NCBI GenBank assembly: GCA_037444185.1
Contig: JBBIMW010000025.1
Span: 1 to 33,581 of the forward strand
Source: JAILZP01 sp037444185
Lineage (GTDB): Bacteria > Bacillota > Desulfotomaculia > Desulfotomaculales > Desulfocucumaceae
Length of the DNA: 33,581 bases
Direction: 5' to 3'
Position 1 is the first letter of the stretch, and each line of letters starts with the position of its first letter. This document shows, piece by piece, positions 1-8,157 of the stretch. The notes under the pieces were generated by a model. The model searched no databases. It was not told the origin of the DNA and was given only the letters and a program-made list of their open reading frames with translations. The position numbers and the translations under genes are program-made.

Positions 1-460
1 GCTTTTGGCCGCATCCCGTGTCCAAATCGCCGTCAGTGGCGGCCAATCGGAAGAGACTGTAGCAACATCCGGTATATCGCCCTTTGACGCCTTCTCCCCC
101 TTGATACAATACTTCAATGTATTGTTCTCCTTATCCAGTGCTTATACCGCATTCCCTATTCGGCCGGGAAACAGGAGACAGAATGGATTGGCCGGGATGG
201 GAGCGCCCTGAAAATTACCAGGCCAATGACGGAGGGTGCGCGGGGGAGGGTTTTCAAGCCGGGCGGAAGATACCGGAGGCTGTTACCGGCTCTTGTCGCG
301 GGAGCCTACGGGGCGCCGGACGGCTGCACGGACGGGGCTGCAGCCTGGGTGTGCGGACGCACGTACGAAGGCGGATTTTTATTGTTCACGGCGCCACATC
401 CATGGGGCACGGGGGTGGGCTGAGCCGCCCGGCGGGGCGACTTTTTAAGGAGGGACAGTG
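1..460. other. Gene-free left edge with hairpin and repeat
   Basis: I see no convincing gene here. An open frame runs from the left edge to about 211 on the plus strand, but it has no recognisable protein features and its end lies inside a repeat that also occurs at 11716-11810. A hairpin with arms ACAATAC (106-112) and GTATTGT (119-125) sits directly in front of that repeat. The stretch 217-440 is GC-rich and matches no RNA family I know. The ribosome binding site of the cupin gene is at 447-453. Confidence 0.5.
123..216 (+). repeat. Dispersed ~95-nt repeat, copy A
   Basis: This segment aligns end to end with 11716-11810. The last 45 nt, starting CAGGAGACAGAATGG and ending in GCCCTGAAAATT, differ at one position only; the first half is about 70% alike by eye. 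In both copies TGTTCTCC near the start can pair with GGAGACA further on, leaving one bulged T, and GGGAGCGCCC near the end can form a short hairpin. Both copies lie outside genes. This suggests a structured RNA or a small non-coding mobile repeat. The strand shown is arbitrary and I do not recognise the family. Confidence 0.6.
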
Positions 461-811
461 ATGGTGGATATTCAGCAGCTGATGAAAAACATTGAATTCT
501 CCAAAGCGCTGGTGCTTACGGACCTGGTGGAATACCGGGACGGGCAGGTGATCAGCAGGACAATAGCGCAGCAGCCCTCTGTCAGCGTCACGCTGTTCGC
601 CCTGGCCGGGGGAGAGGGTATAAGCGCCCACACCGCCGCCGGGGACGCCATGGTGCAGGTACTGGACGGAGAGGCGGAAATAACCATAGGGGACGGAGTT
701 CTGACCGTGAGGGCCGGGGAGGCGGTGATCATGCCTGCCGGAGTGCCCCATGCCCTGGAGGCCGTTAAGCCCTTCAAAATGCTTCTCACGGTGGTCAAGA
801 GGCCGGGATGA
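461..811 (+). CDS. Small single-domain cupin protein
   Basis: A protein of about 116 residues with one cupin barrel. The first cupin motif is recognisable around GEGISAHTAAGD, followed by VLDGEAEITIGDG; the second is GVPHALEAVKPFKML. The first motif has a single His in place of the usual HxH, so the metal ligand set looks reduced. The start is ATG 461, seven bases after AGGAGG (448-453); the GTG at 458 is also in frame but lies closer to the ribosome binding site. The gene stands alone and converges on the GlcD-like gene, with the two 3' ends overlapping by 17 bp. Small cupins of this type bind metals, sugars or other small ligands; the ligand cannot be told from sequence. Confidence 0.8.
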   Translation: MVDIQQLMKNIEFSKALVLTDLVEYRDGQVISRTIAQQPSVSVTLFALAGGEGISAHTAAGDAMVQVLDGEAEITIGDGVLTVRAGEAVIMPAGVPHALEAVKPFKMLLTVVKRPG

Positions 812-1892
812 CATTGGGAGAGTCATTATCGAAGATTTTCCACAGTCCGGTCCCGGACTGCCAGGCCATGGCCTTGAGCCGGCGGCCCTCAGCCGGCGGG
901 AGGCCGCCGGGGTCCGTGCCGCCGCCGGGGTCCATTGCCGCCAGTATGGAGCTGAAGGCTTGGCTCATCATCTCCTTTTGATAAGTGGCGGCGGCAATGA
1001 TTATTTCCCGGGCGCCCCCGGACTGGCATATGCCGGCTATATCCAGGGCGGCGGAGTCCAGTTGGTCAAAGGGCCCTTCGATGGTGAACAAAATACAGGC
1101 TTCGGGGCTTCCCGGACCGGTGAAAAGTTTTTTTATGTATTCCACCGGTGACGGGACAAACGAATTGTCAAAGCACAAAATACTTTTAACAAGTCCGCCG
1201 GGCCTCACCAGGGATGATGCGGCGCTGAAGGCGTCGTCGGCCCGGCCGAAGGCTGCCGCCAGCATATATCTGCCGGCCTCCGGGGAGGATGAGGGCAGCA
1301 GTTGCAGCTGCACCCCTGTAATCACGCCGGTTTTTTCCCGGTGGCCGGCCAGCAGGAAGGGGAGGTTGTAGCAGTCCCCCTCTTTGACAAATCTTCCGTC
1401 CAGGGTGACGACGACACCGTCCAAAAAGGCCATTTCCAGCCCGCACACACAGATGTGACGGCATTTGAAGCCGGGATCCCCCTCAACAAAACAAGCCGAA
1501 ATATTTTCTCCTATGGTGGGCAATCGGTGCCGGCAGTGCTCGCCCGGAAAATAGACACCGTGATTTGCCGCCGTCTTGATTATTTCATTCGTGGGCACAG
1601 CCGGACCAACGGTCATAAACATATTTTCCCTGTCAAAATTGTGTATTTTATTCATTTTTTCCACGGACAAAACAATTCTGACCCCCGGGGCGGCGGGGGA
1701 GGGGGGACCGACGACGTGCTTTTCCGGCATAACGGGCAACTTTTCCCTCCGGGCCAGGTCCAGCACCGAGGCTGTTTCTCCGGTGGAGGAAGGTTTAACG
1801 GTTAGCGTCTCCCCCGCCGCAGACACATTTCTTTCGCCCAGCAAACCGGACAGCATTTTCAACAGTTCTTCCACCTTTGCCGGCATAGACAT
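795..1892 (-). CDS. GlcD-like FAD-linked oxidase family protein, degenerate
   Basis: A 365-residue protein related to the FAD-binding (PCMH-type) half of GlcD/lactate dehydrogenase proteins. Recognisable stretches are IVLSVEKMNKIHNFD, VGPAVPTNEIIKTAANHG and TGVITGVQLQLLP. Family members are usually about 460 residues and carry glycine-rich FAD loops such as RGAGTGLSGG and GGNIATNAGG; here these positions read EKHVVGPPSP and GENISACFVEG. FAD binding is therefore doubtful. It starts at ATG 1892 behind GGGGAGG, two bases after etfA, and is the last gene of an etfB-etfA operon. By analogy with lactate dehydrogenase-Etf systems it would be the Etf partner, but its substrate is unknown. Its 3' end overlaps the cupin gene. 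Confidence 0.65.
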   Translation of the reverse strand: MSMPAKVEELLKMLSGLLGERNVSAAGETLTVKPSSTGETASVLDLARREKLPVMPEKHVVGPPSPAAPGVRIVLSVEKMNKIHNFDRENMFMTVGPAVPTNEIIKTAANHGVYFPGEHCRHRLPTIGENISACFVEGDPGFKCRHICVCGLEMAFLDGVVVTLDGRFVKEGDCYNLPFLLAGHREKTGVITGVQLQLLPSSSPEAGRYMLAAAFGRADDAFSAASSLVRPGGLVKSILCFDNSFVPSPVEYIKKLFTGPGSPEACILFTIEGPFDQLDSAALDIAGICQSGGAREIIIAAATYQKEMMSQAFSSILAAMDPGGGTDPGGLPPAEGRRLKAMAWQSGTGLWKIFDNDSPNVIPAS

Positions 1893-1894
1893 AA

Positions 1895-2902
1895 TTACCT
1901 CCCCGGAGAATTTTTGTATTCCTTCACTGCTTCAATTATTTTCCCCACCATGGCGGGGGCGTCCCCGATTATGCCCAGGTCGGCCACTTTGAAAATCTGC
2001 GCCCCCGGGTCTTCATTAATGGCAATGATGTACTCCGAGGTCATCATGCCGGCCAGGTGCTGTATTTTGCCGGATACCCCGGCGGCTATATACACCTTTG
2101 GGGCCACGGTCTTTCCGGTAAGCCCGATCTGGCGGGAGAAGGGCGCCCAGCCGGCCTCCACAGCGTCCCGGGTGGCCCCCGGCGCCGCCCCCAGCAGCGC
2201 GGACAGTTCGTCCAGCATGAGGAAATTGTCCTTGTTTTTCATACCCTTGCCGCCGGTGATGACCAGGTCGGCTCCCTCCAGCCCTTTATCCCCGAATTGG
2301 TCGGGGATAAAGGAAATGAACTTCTCCCGCCAAATCCCGGGGAGGGTTTGATCTTGCCGGACAATTATTTCTCCCCGGCGGCCTTTGTCGGGCGCCGGCG
2401 GCTTTATGGATCGCGGCCGCACGGTGGCCATCTGGGGCCTGGCGGAAGGGGTTTTGATGGTGGCCATGATATTGCCCCCAATGGCGGGGCGGGTTTGCAG
2501 GAGCAGTTTATCCTCGGTGTCGATGTCCAGGCCGGTGCAGTCGGCGGTCAGTCCGGTGGACAGACGGGCCGCCGCTATGGGCATCATGGTCCTGCCGTAA
2601 GTGGTGGCGGCTGCTATAACTATGGCGGGACTTTCTTCACGGATCAGTCTCACCAGCATCCCCGCCAGGGAGGTGGCCGGCAGGGGTGGCACATTGCCCG
2701 GGCTCACTGCCAGCACCCGGTGGGCGCCGTAACTGATAAGGCTCTCCAAATCTTCTCCCCCTGGGTCCAGCACGGCGCAGTCAACTGAACCCCCGGCCTT
2801 CTCCGACAACCTTCTGCCCCAGGCCAGTAATTCATAAGTCAGAGGATGAATTTTTCGGTTCCGTACTTCGGCCAGAACCATTATACCGTTTTTTGCTTCC
2901 AT
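1895..2902 (-). CDS. etfA: Electron transfer flavoprotein alpha subunit (first pair)
   Basis: EtfA, 335 residues, the usual length. The N-terminal domain (about 1-190) is the Etf alpha/beta fold; the C-terminal FAD domain contains GLTGKTVAPKVYIAAGVSG and IQHLAGM, the family signature that holds the alpha-FAD, followed by AINEDPGAQIFKVADLGIIGD. The cytoplasmic heterodimer with EtfB moves electrons between a dehydrogenase and other carriers. It starts at ATG 2902 with AAGGTGA upstream, six bases after etfB, and is followed two bases later by the GlcD-like gene. The three form one operon. The natural redox partner is probably that GlcD-like product, but its odd sequence leaves this open. Confidence 0.93.
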   Translation of the reverse strand: MEAKNGIMVLAEVRNRKIHPLTYELLAWGRRLSEKAGGSVDCAVLDPGGEDLESLISYGAHRVLAVSPGNVPPLPATSLAGMLVRLIREESPAIVIAAATTYGRTMMPIAAARLSTGLTADCTGLDIDTEDKLLLQTRPAIGGNIMATIKTPSARPQMATVRPRSIKPPAPDKGRRGEIIVRQDQTLPGIWREKFISFIPDQFGDKGLEGADLVITGGKGMKNKDNFLMLDELSALLGAAPGATRDAVEAGWAPFSRQIGLTGKTVAPKVYIAAGVSGKIQHLAGMMTSEYIIAINEDPGAQIFKVADLGIIGDAPAMVGKIIEAVKEYKNSPGR

Positions 2903-2908
2903 AGTATC

Positions 2909-3712
2909 TCACCTTTTTAACAGATCCCTTTTTTCAAGTGCTTCAAAAATGGTCCGCACCGCCGGGCCGGCGCCCTCCCCCTGACCGGCGGTGATGAATT
3001 CGGTGTTTCTTGATAGTTTGGGGCTGAAAACCTTCACTACCCGGGTGGCCGACCCCTTAAGGCCCGTCTCGTTTTCTTTCAGGCCCAGATCCTCCGGCCC
3101 CCAGACCGGGAAGGAGAGTTTTCTGGCCACAACATAATTGCGCAGGGTGGGCAGGGGAGGGGTAATGATTTCCCTGACTACGGTGATCAGGGCCGGCAGT
3201 TTTGCTTCCACTTCCTCCACACCTTCCTCCACCAAGCGTTGGGCGCGGATGTTCCCCCCCTCCACCGACAGCCGCCTGACAAAGGTAATCACCGGTATAT
3301 TCAGCAAAGTGGCCGTCATCGGGCCGGTCTGGCCGGTTTCCCCGTCGGTGGCCTTCTCGCCGGCAAGGATGATGTCGAAGGTTCCCTGCTTTTGAATGGC
3401 GGCCGCCAGCACCCGGGCGGTGGCGATGGTGTCTGAACCGCCGAAGGTCCTGTGGGACAGCAGTATTCCCCTGTCGGCCCCCCGGGCGCAGGCTTCGGTG
3501 AGTATTTTTTTCGCCGACCCGGGGCCCATGGTGATGGCGGTGACCGATGTTCCGGGGTTCAATGCCTTTATCCTTGCGGCCTCGGCCACGGCATGCTCGT
3601 CCAGGGGGTTCATCACCGTCTCCGAAGCATCGCGGATCATAACGCCGGTGACCGGATCCATGCGGACGTTGGAAGTGCCGGGCACTTGCTTGATTAATAC
3701 GACTATATCCAT
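2909..3712 (-). CDS. etfB: Electron transfer flavoprotein beta subunit (first pair), bifurcating-like
   Basis: EtfB, 267 residues, first gene of the etfB-etfA-glcD-like operon. It starts MDIVVLIKQVPGTSNVRMDP and carries ITMGPGSAKK, GADRGILLSHRTFGGSDT and GEKATDGETGQTGP. These match the segments of clostridial bifurcating EtfB proteins, where the last motif typically reads AIDGDTAQVGP. A flavin-based bifurcating or NAD(H)-linked role is thus plausible, unlike the second EtfB at 13821-14591, which lacks these motifs. The ribosome binding site is weak: AAAAGGG ends about 13 bases before ATG 3712. The assignment as EtfB is secure; the bifurcating role is inference from motif likeness. Confidence 0.92.
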   Translation of the reverse strand: MDIVVLIKQVPGTSNVRMDPVTGVMIRDASETVMNPLDEHAVAEAARIKALNPGTSVTAITMGPGSAKKILTEACARGADRGILLSHRTFGGSDTIATARVLAAAIQKQGTFDIILAGEKATDGETGQTGPMTATLLNIPVITFVRRLSVEGGNIRAQRLVEEGVEEVEAKLPALITVVREIITPPLPTLRNYVVARKLSFPVWGPEDLGLKENETGLKGSATRVVKVFSPKLSRNTEFITAGQGEGAGPAVRTIFEALEKRDLLKR

Positions 3713-3789
3713 AAATTAAAACGCACCCTTTTGAATATATATTAACCATTTTACTATGAATTGCCGGGCGTAAACAAACAGCACCCTTT

Positions 3790-3807
3790 CCGGCGGTTCC
3801 CCGCCGG
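3790..3807. other. Perfect 7-bp hairpin between convergently spaced minus-strand genes
   Basis: CCGGCGG, a 4-nt loop TTCC and CCGCCGG form a perfect stem. It lies just past the stop of the pRiA4b ORF-3-like gene and upstream of etfB. No T-run follows on either strand, so it is at best a weak or factor-assisted terminator or an mRNA-end stabiliser. Confidence 0.45.
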
Positions 3808-3814
3808 GTCAGCA

Positions 3815-5218
3815 TTAACCCTCGTAGTCCCCCCATCCGGGATACTGTTTGGGCGCATCCCCTTTTTTCTTTGTGATAACGGGGCCCGGCGGGGGTGTCT
3901 CCGAGTGAAGAATATCCTCCACCTTAACCTTAAACCTCCACTCAAAGCCGAAATCAAACAAATATAAAAGGCTTTGTCCCTTTTCAAGTCCTATCTTTCC
4001 GATGACCGCCTGATCGGCCCGGGGTTTCTGACCGTCACGTTTATCCCAATAAGCATTTTGGGACCAGGGTTTTCCATCCATGAAAAATGCGTACAGGTGA
4101 TCGTCGTCAAAATCGAAGGCATCCAGTATGGATTGATGCAGATGATGCAATGTATTCGACGCCGACATTTCGATGCGCCTCCAGACACCCCTGTCGAGGG
4201 ACACCTTGAAGATATATACATTGCCGCTCTGTGGGCCGCTTTGTGGCGGTTCCGTGTTTTTATGATTGCCTTTCATCGCCAAATCGATTGCCGTGGGATC
4301 GACTGTCCCACTGGGAAATATGTTTCCAAAGGCCTTTTCAAATGGTTCGTTGTTTTTAACCGGCGTCAGTTTTTTCAACCCGAGCTTTTCTATCAGTGGA
4401 CTGGTATGCACATTCAGCCAGCTCATATTAATCTGCATATTATCCCTGCGAATATTGTAGATTTCGTATGGTCGTGTGCGGCAGGCGTTTATCATTGCCA
4501 AGCCGAAAGCATTGGGGGTCACTGCTTTAACGGCAATGTCCTTCTTGGACACTAGAAGCTCTGGAATGTAGGCTTCCTCGTATTCCCAAAAGCCGAAATC
4601 CATGAGGTGACGCACCACCAGTCCCGCCCCTACAAACAGGTGGTGAACAGGATCTGTGCGGTCGAATCCGTAACGGAAATTCTCCACATCGGCAAAAATC
4701 CTTACTCCGGGCCGGGCGGCCGCAAGTTTCTCAAAGGCCAGCTTGGTGTACATGAAATGATTAAGCATAGCCAGGGAATCAAAGTATAACTGGTTAAAGT
4801 CGAGTCTTGTCCAATATGTTTTGAATAGAAGCATATATTTATTGAAGTCATTCAACGACCTGTATATTTCCAGGGCCGGCGCCGCAGCAAGAAAGGATTC
4901 CCCCCTGCCGGTATATTTAATTGAGAAAAAGCCTGTTTCCATGACAACATGAAAGAACAGGTTGATTGTCGGGTATATATTTTGAAGGTATTTCGGGCCA
5001 TCCAGCCCCCTCGGCCTGGAGAGCATCGCATTTATGGCGAAACAGTCCTTTTTGCCCAGTTCCTTTCTTGTTTTAGTCAGTTTTGGTTTTTTTTCTTCAA
5101 GATAACTGCAAAAAAGGTCAAAATCATCAATGGTCCTCTTTATGTCTTCTTTTGTGGCAACGTAGTTGTTCACTGATTGCTCCGTCCCTTTCCACTTTTT
5201 CTTTTTTATTCTGCACAT
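3815..5218 (-). CDS. Plasmid pRiA4b ORF-3-like family protein
   Basis: A 467-residue protein. The C-terminal part (about 325-440) matches the pRiA4b ORF-3 / IS1096 TnpR-like family: VYIFKVSLDRGVWRRIEM, then TLHHLHQSILDAFDFDDDHLY, then LLYLFDFGFEWRFKVKVE. The first ~320 residues show no domain I recognise; they are rich in aromatic residues and look soluble. The family occurs on plasmids, near insertion elements and in many chromosomes, and its function is unknown. It starts at ATG 5218 with AGGAGG 11 bases upstream; a GTG 14 codons inside is an alternative. Codon use is more AT-rich than in the neighbours, which fits acquisition by transfer. It appears monocistronic. Confidence 0.72.
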   Translation of the reverse strand: MCRIKKKKWKGTEQSVNNYVATKEDIKRTIDDFDLFCSYLEEKKPKLTKTRKELGKKDCFAINAMLSRPRGLDGPKYLQNIYPTINLFFHVVMETGFFSIKYTGRGESFLAAAPALEIYRSLNDFNKYMLLFKTYWTRLDFNQLYFDSLAMLNHFMYTKLAFEKLAAARPGVRIFADVENFRYGFDRTDPVHHLFVGAGLVVRHLMDFGFWEYEEAYIPELLVSKKDIAVKAVTPNAFGLAMINACRTRPYEIYNIRRDNMQINMSWLNVHTSPLIEKLGLKKLTPVKNNEPFEKAFGNIFPSGTVDPTAIDLAMKGNHKNTEPPQSGPQSGNVYIFKVSLDRGVWRRIEMSASNTLHHLHQSILDAFDFDDDHLYAFFMDGKPWSQNAYWDKRDGQKPRADQAVIGKIGLEKGQSLLYLFDFGFEWRFKVKVEDILHSETPPPGPVITKKKGDAPKQYPGWGDYEG

Positions 5219-5267
5219 AACCGCTTTTTCCTCCTGTGCGGCCTGTGAACCGGAGGCGGATTGGATA

Positions 5268-5295
5268 TTGACCTCCGCCGTATCTTTGGTAAAAT
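5268..5295 (+). promoter_or_regulatory. Sigma-A type promoter for the EamA permease gene
   Basis: TTGACC (5268-5273), a 16-bp spacer and TAAAAT (5290-5295). The predicted start of transcription is about 10 bases before the AAGGAGG (5311-5317) of the permease gene, giving a very short leader. Confidence 0.6.
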
Positions 5296-5325
5296 GTATT
5301 GCATTGGTATAAGGAGGATTGCCGG

Positions 5326-6243
5326 TTGAATAAGTCCGGTCTGCTGCCCGTTGTGGCCGTCACTTTCACATCGGTTATCTGGGGGCTGTCCTTTTTAAGC
5401 ATCAAGGTATCGGTAATGGTGATACCACCCATGACCCTGGCCCTGGCGAGGTTTGTGATAGCGTCTTTCATACTCCTGGCCATGTTAAGAATATTGGAGC
5501 CGGGTTCGAAACTGGATAAAAAGGATGTCCCGGCGCTGTCGGCGGCCGGCATAATAGGCATCACCCTTTATTTTTTCTTTGAAAACAACGGGGTTAAGTT
5601 GACTACGGCCTCGGTGGCTTCCATCATAATAGCCACCATACCCATTATGTCCATGCTGTCCGACTACATATTTTTCAAGGTTCCGCTGTACCCCTACAAG
5701 GTGATGTGCGTTATTCTGTCCGTGGCCGGTGTGTATTTGGTGGTGGGGGCGAACATGGCAGGTTCCGACGGGAGGGGAAACCTTGCCGGAAACCTGCTCA
5801 TGTTGGGGGCGGCCGTGTCCTGGGTGATATACAGCATAGTGACCCGCCCTCTGGGAAAAAAGCACACTCAGCTCTTTATCGTGACTTACCAGACCGTCTT
5901 CGGAACCATCAGCCTGATCCCCTTTTCCCTTCTGGAAATGGGAGACTGGCGGCCGGTATCCGCCGCCATAATACTCAATGTGGCGTACCTGGGGGTGTTC
6001 TGCTCCGCCCTTGGCTACTACCTGTATGTTTACGCCATGAAAAAGCTGGGCATGGGCGTGGTCTCCCTGTTTATCAACCTGATTCCGGTGGTGACGGTGA
6101 TAAGCAGCTATTTTATTCTGGGCGAGAAAATAACCCCGGTGCAAATGATTGGCGGGGGCCTTATTTTGACCTCGGTTTACATTGCCAGCTGGCGGCAGGC
6201 CGTAGCCCTGCCCAAGGCCCGCCAGGAGAGCGCGGCCCGGTAG
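5326..6243 (+). CDS. DMT superfamily (EamA) membrane transporter
   Basis: A 305-residue membrane protein with two EamA repeats and about ten hydrophobic segments, ending in a short positively charged tail. The first repeat opens with VTFTSVIWGLSFLSIKVSV; the second covers GNLLMLGAAVSWVIYSIVTRP to the end and includes VTVISSYFILGEKITPVQMIGGGLIL, the usual signature of these permeases. Members export or import metabolites such as amino acids, purines or sugars in the cytoplasmic membrane; the substrate is not predictable. The start is TTG 5326, eight bases after AAGGAGG. An in-frame ATG at 5299 has no ribosome binding site and lies at the predicted transcription start. The gene is monocistronic, followed by a terminator at 6381-6428. 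Confidence 0.88.
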   Translation: MNKSGLLPVVAVTFTSVIWGLSFLSIKVSVMVIPPMTLALARFVIASFILLAMLRILEPGSKLDKKDVPALSAAGIIGITLYFFFENNGVKLTTASVASIIIATIPIMSMLSDYIFFKVPLYPYKVMCVILSVAGVYLVVGANMAGSDGRGNLAGNLLMLGAAVSWVIYSIVTRPLGKKHTQLFIVTYQTVFGTISLIPFSLLEMGDWRPVSAAIILNVAYLGVFCSALGYYLYVYAMKKLGMGVVSLFINLIPVVTVISSYFILGEKITPVQMIGGGLILTSVYIASWRQAVALPKARQESAAR

Positions 6244-6380
6244 AGGGTGCGGGCCATCATTGCGGTTTTATGCAAAAAAAAAAGGATTTTTTCAGTATGC
6301 GCAGAAGTAAAATGTAATATCGAATGGCTGGAGCCCTTCAGTAAAATAGGCGGTTCCGACAGCACAATACCGCACACATG

Positions 6381-6428
6381 GCCACGAAGGCTGTTCTTTC
6401 CCGCGAGGGACGGCTTTTGTGGCTTTTT
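6381..6428 (+). terminator. Intrinsic terminator after the permease gene
   Basis: The arm starting GCCACGAAGGCTGTTC (6381-6396) pairs with GGACGGCTTTTGTGGC (6408-6423), mostly Watson-Crick with four G-T pairs, and is followed by TTTTT (6424-6428). It ends permease transcription 140 bp past the stop. As it lies in the only gap before the ABC importer operon, it could also act as an attenuator if a promoter lies upstream of it. Confidence 0.7.
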
Positions 6429-6536
6429 GCTTTTACCGGGGAGCCGGAGAGGGGGGATGTGCCGGATTATTTGCCGGATTTGGCCGGCTGTGAAGGTTTT
6501 TTGCACTGTCCCGATTAATTTTAGGAGGGGTGTGGG

Positions 6537-8135
6537 TTGGGTAAAAAAATGACTGCATTGAGGACAATTATGGTGCTGTTTCTTCTTGCCGCCCTGGCTG
6601 CCGGCTGTGCCCCGGCGAAGGACGCCGGGGAAAAGCCGGCAAAGGATGTTCTGGTGCTGGCTGTGGGAGGCGAGTCCAGCAACGGTTTTGATCCCACCAC
6701 GGGCTGGGGTCGCTATGGATCCCCACTTTTTCAAAGCACGCTGCTCAAACGCGACAACGACCTAAAAATCGTCAACGATCTGGCCACAAAGTATGAGGTG
6801 AGCGACAACGGTGTGACGTGGACCGTCACTATACGCGGGGACGCCAAGTTTTCGGACGGCAGGCCGGTCACGGCGGCCGACGTGGCATATACCTTCGATA
6901 CGGCAGCCAAAAGCGGATCGGTGGTGGATCTGGCCGTTATGGAAAGTGTAAGGGCGGTGAATGACCATACGGTGGTGTTTACACTGAAGCGCCCCCAGTC
7001 AACATTCGTGAATCTTCTCATTGCCACCGGCATTGTTCCAAAACACGCCCACGGAAAGGGCTACGCCGAGAAGCCGGTGGGGTCCGGTCCTTATAAATTG
7101 GTGCAGTGGGACAAGGGGCAGCAGATGATTGTGGAGGCCAATCCCAATTATTATGGACAAAAGCCGCATTTTAAGAAAATTACATTTCTTTTTCTGGACG
7201 AGGACGCAGCCTTTGCCGCCGTAAAAGCGGGTAAAGTGGATGTGGCTTCGGTTCCCCAGGCCCTTGCCGTGCAAAAGGTCCCCGGTATGCGGCTGCTGGC
7301 CGTGAAAAGCGTGGACAACCGGGGGATCATGTTTCCGGTGGTGCCGGCGGGGCAGAAAACCAAAGAAGGCTATTCCGTCGGCAACGATGTGACTGCCGAT
7401 CCGGCCATCCGCAGGGCCGTCAACATGGCTGTGGACCGCAAGGCCTTGGTGAAAGGGGCGCTGGAGGGATACGGATCGCCTGCTTATACAGTATGCGACA
7501 ATCTGCCCTGGTGGAACCCGGAAACGGTGATCAGGGACGCGGATCCGGAAGGGGCCAAAAAGCTTCTGGCAGATGCGGGATGGAAAGACACCGACGGTGA
7601 CGGCGTTCTGGAAAAGGGCGGCCTGAAGGCCAGATTCACCCTTGTTTACCCGTCCAGCGACAGAACCCGCCAGTCCCTGGCGCTGGCGGCGGCGGACATG
7701 ATCAAGCCCCTTGGCGTGATCATCAATGTGGAGGGAAAAAGCTGGGACGATATAAAGAAATTGAAGCATTCCAACGCGGTGCTGTTCGGCTGGGGAAGCC
7801 ACGACCCGCTGGAAATGTACAACCTCCACAGCAGCAAAAACCGCGGCGTTGGATGGTATAACGCCGGTTTCTACAGCAACCCGGCGGTGGATCAGTATAT
7901 GGATAAAGCCCTTGCCGCAGGCAGTGAGGACAAGGCTCTGGAATACTGGAAGAAGGCCCAGTGGGACGGATCCACCGGCCTGAGTGGCAGGGGGGACGCT
8001 CCCTGGGCCTGGTTGGTGAACCTCGATCACTGTTATTTCATTCGCGAGAATCTGGACACCGGCAGGCAGAGGATAGAGCCCCACGGGCACGGCTGGCCAA
8101 TCACGGCCAATATTGCGGAATGGCGCTGGAAGTAA
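6537..8135 (+). CDS. ABC importer substrate-binding lipoprotein (peptide/nickel family)
   Basis: A 532-residue extracytoplasmic solute-binding protein (SBP family 5). The N-terminal signal ends in a lipobox (LAALAAGC), so the mature protein is predicted to be lipid-anchored on the outer face of the membrane. Family features include FSDGRPVTAADVAYTFDTA, PVGSGPYKLVQW and ADPAIRRAVNMAVDRKALV. The C-terminal WGSHDPLEMYNLHSSK stretch recalls nickel/metallophore binders of the CntA/NikA type more than plain oligopeptide binders, but this is a weak cue. The start is TTG 6537, eight bases after AGGAGG (6523-6528); ATG 6549 is the alternative. It is the first gene of a five-gene operon with two permeases and two ATPases. 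The substrate could be nickel, a metal chelate or a peptide. Confidence 0.85.
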   Translation: MGKKMTALRTIMVLFLLAALAAGCAPAKDAGEKPAKDVLVLAVGGESSNGFDPTTGWGRYGSPLFQSTLLKRDNDLKIVNDLATKYEVSDNGVTWTVTIRGDAKFSDGRPVTAADVAYTFDTAAKSGSVVDLAVMESVRAVNDHTVVFTLKRPQSTFVNLLIATGIVPKHAHGKGYAEKPVGSGPYKLVQWDKGQQMIVEANPNYYGQKPHFKKITFLFLDEDAAFAAVKAGKVDVASVPQALAVQKVPGMRLLAVKSVDNRGIMFPVVPAGQKTKEGYSVGNDVTADPAIRRAVNMAVDRKALVKGALEGYGSPAYTVCDNLPWWNPETVIRDADPEGAKKLLADAGWKDTDGDGVLEKGGLKARFTLVYPSSDRTRQSLALAAADMIKPLGVIINVEGKSWDDIKKLKHSNAVLFGWGSHDPLEMYNLHSSKNRGVGWYNAGFYSNPAVDQYMDKALAAGSEDKALEYWKKAQWDGSTGLSGRGDAPWAWLVNLDHCYFIRENLDTGRQRIEPHGHGWPITANIAEWRWK

Positions 8136-8157
8136 CAGTATTCGAGCTGGGGGGTGA

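Noticed and set aside
2..211. Open frame running in from the left edge on the plus strand
   Set aside because: No recognisable domain, no partner gene, and its end lies in the dispersed intergenic repeat; more likely chance.
217..450. Possible riboswitch or structured RNA upstream of the cupin gene
   Set aside because: GC-rich and foldable, but I could not match cobalamin, c-di-GMP, THF, NiCo or molybdenum-cofactor consensus sequences.
6244..6536. Metal-sensing riboswitch ahead of the ABC importer
   Set aside because: Only a clear terminator hairpin (6381-6428) is seen; no NiCo or cobalamin conserved boxes.
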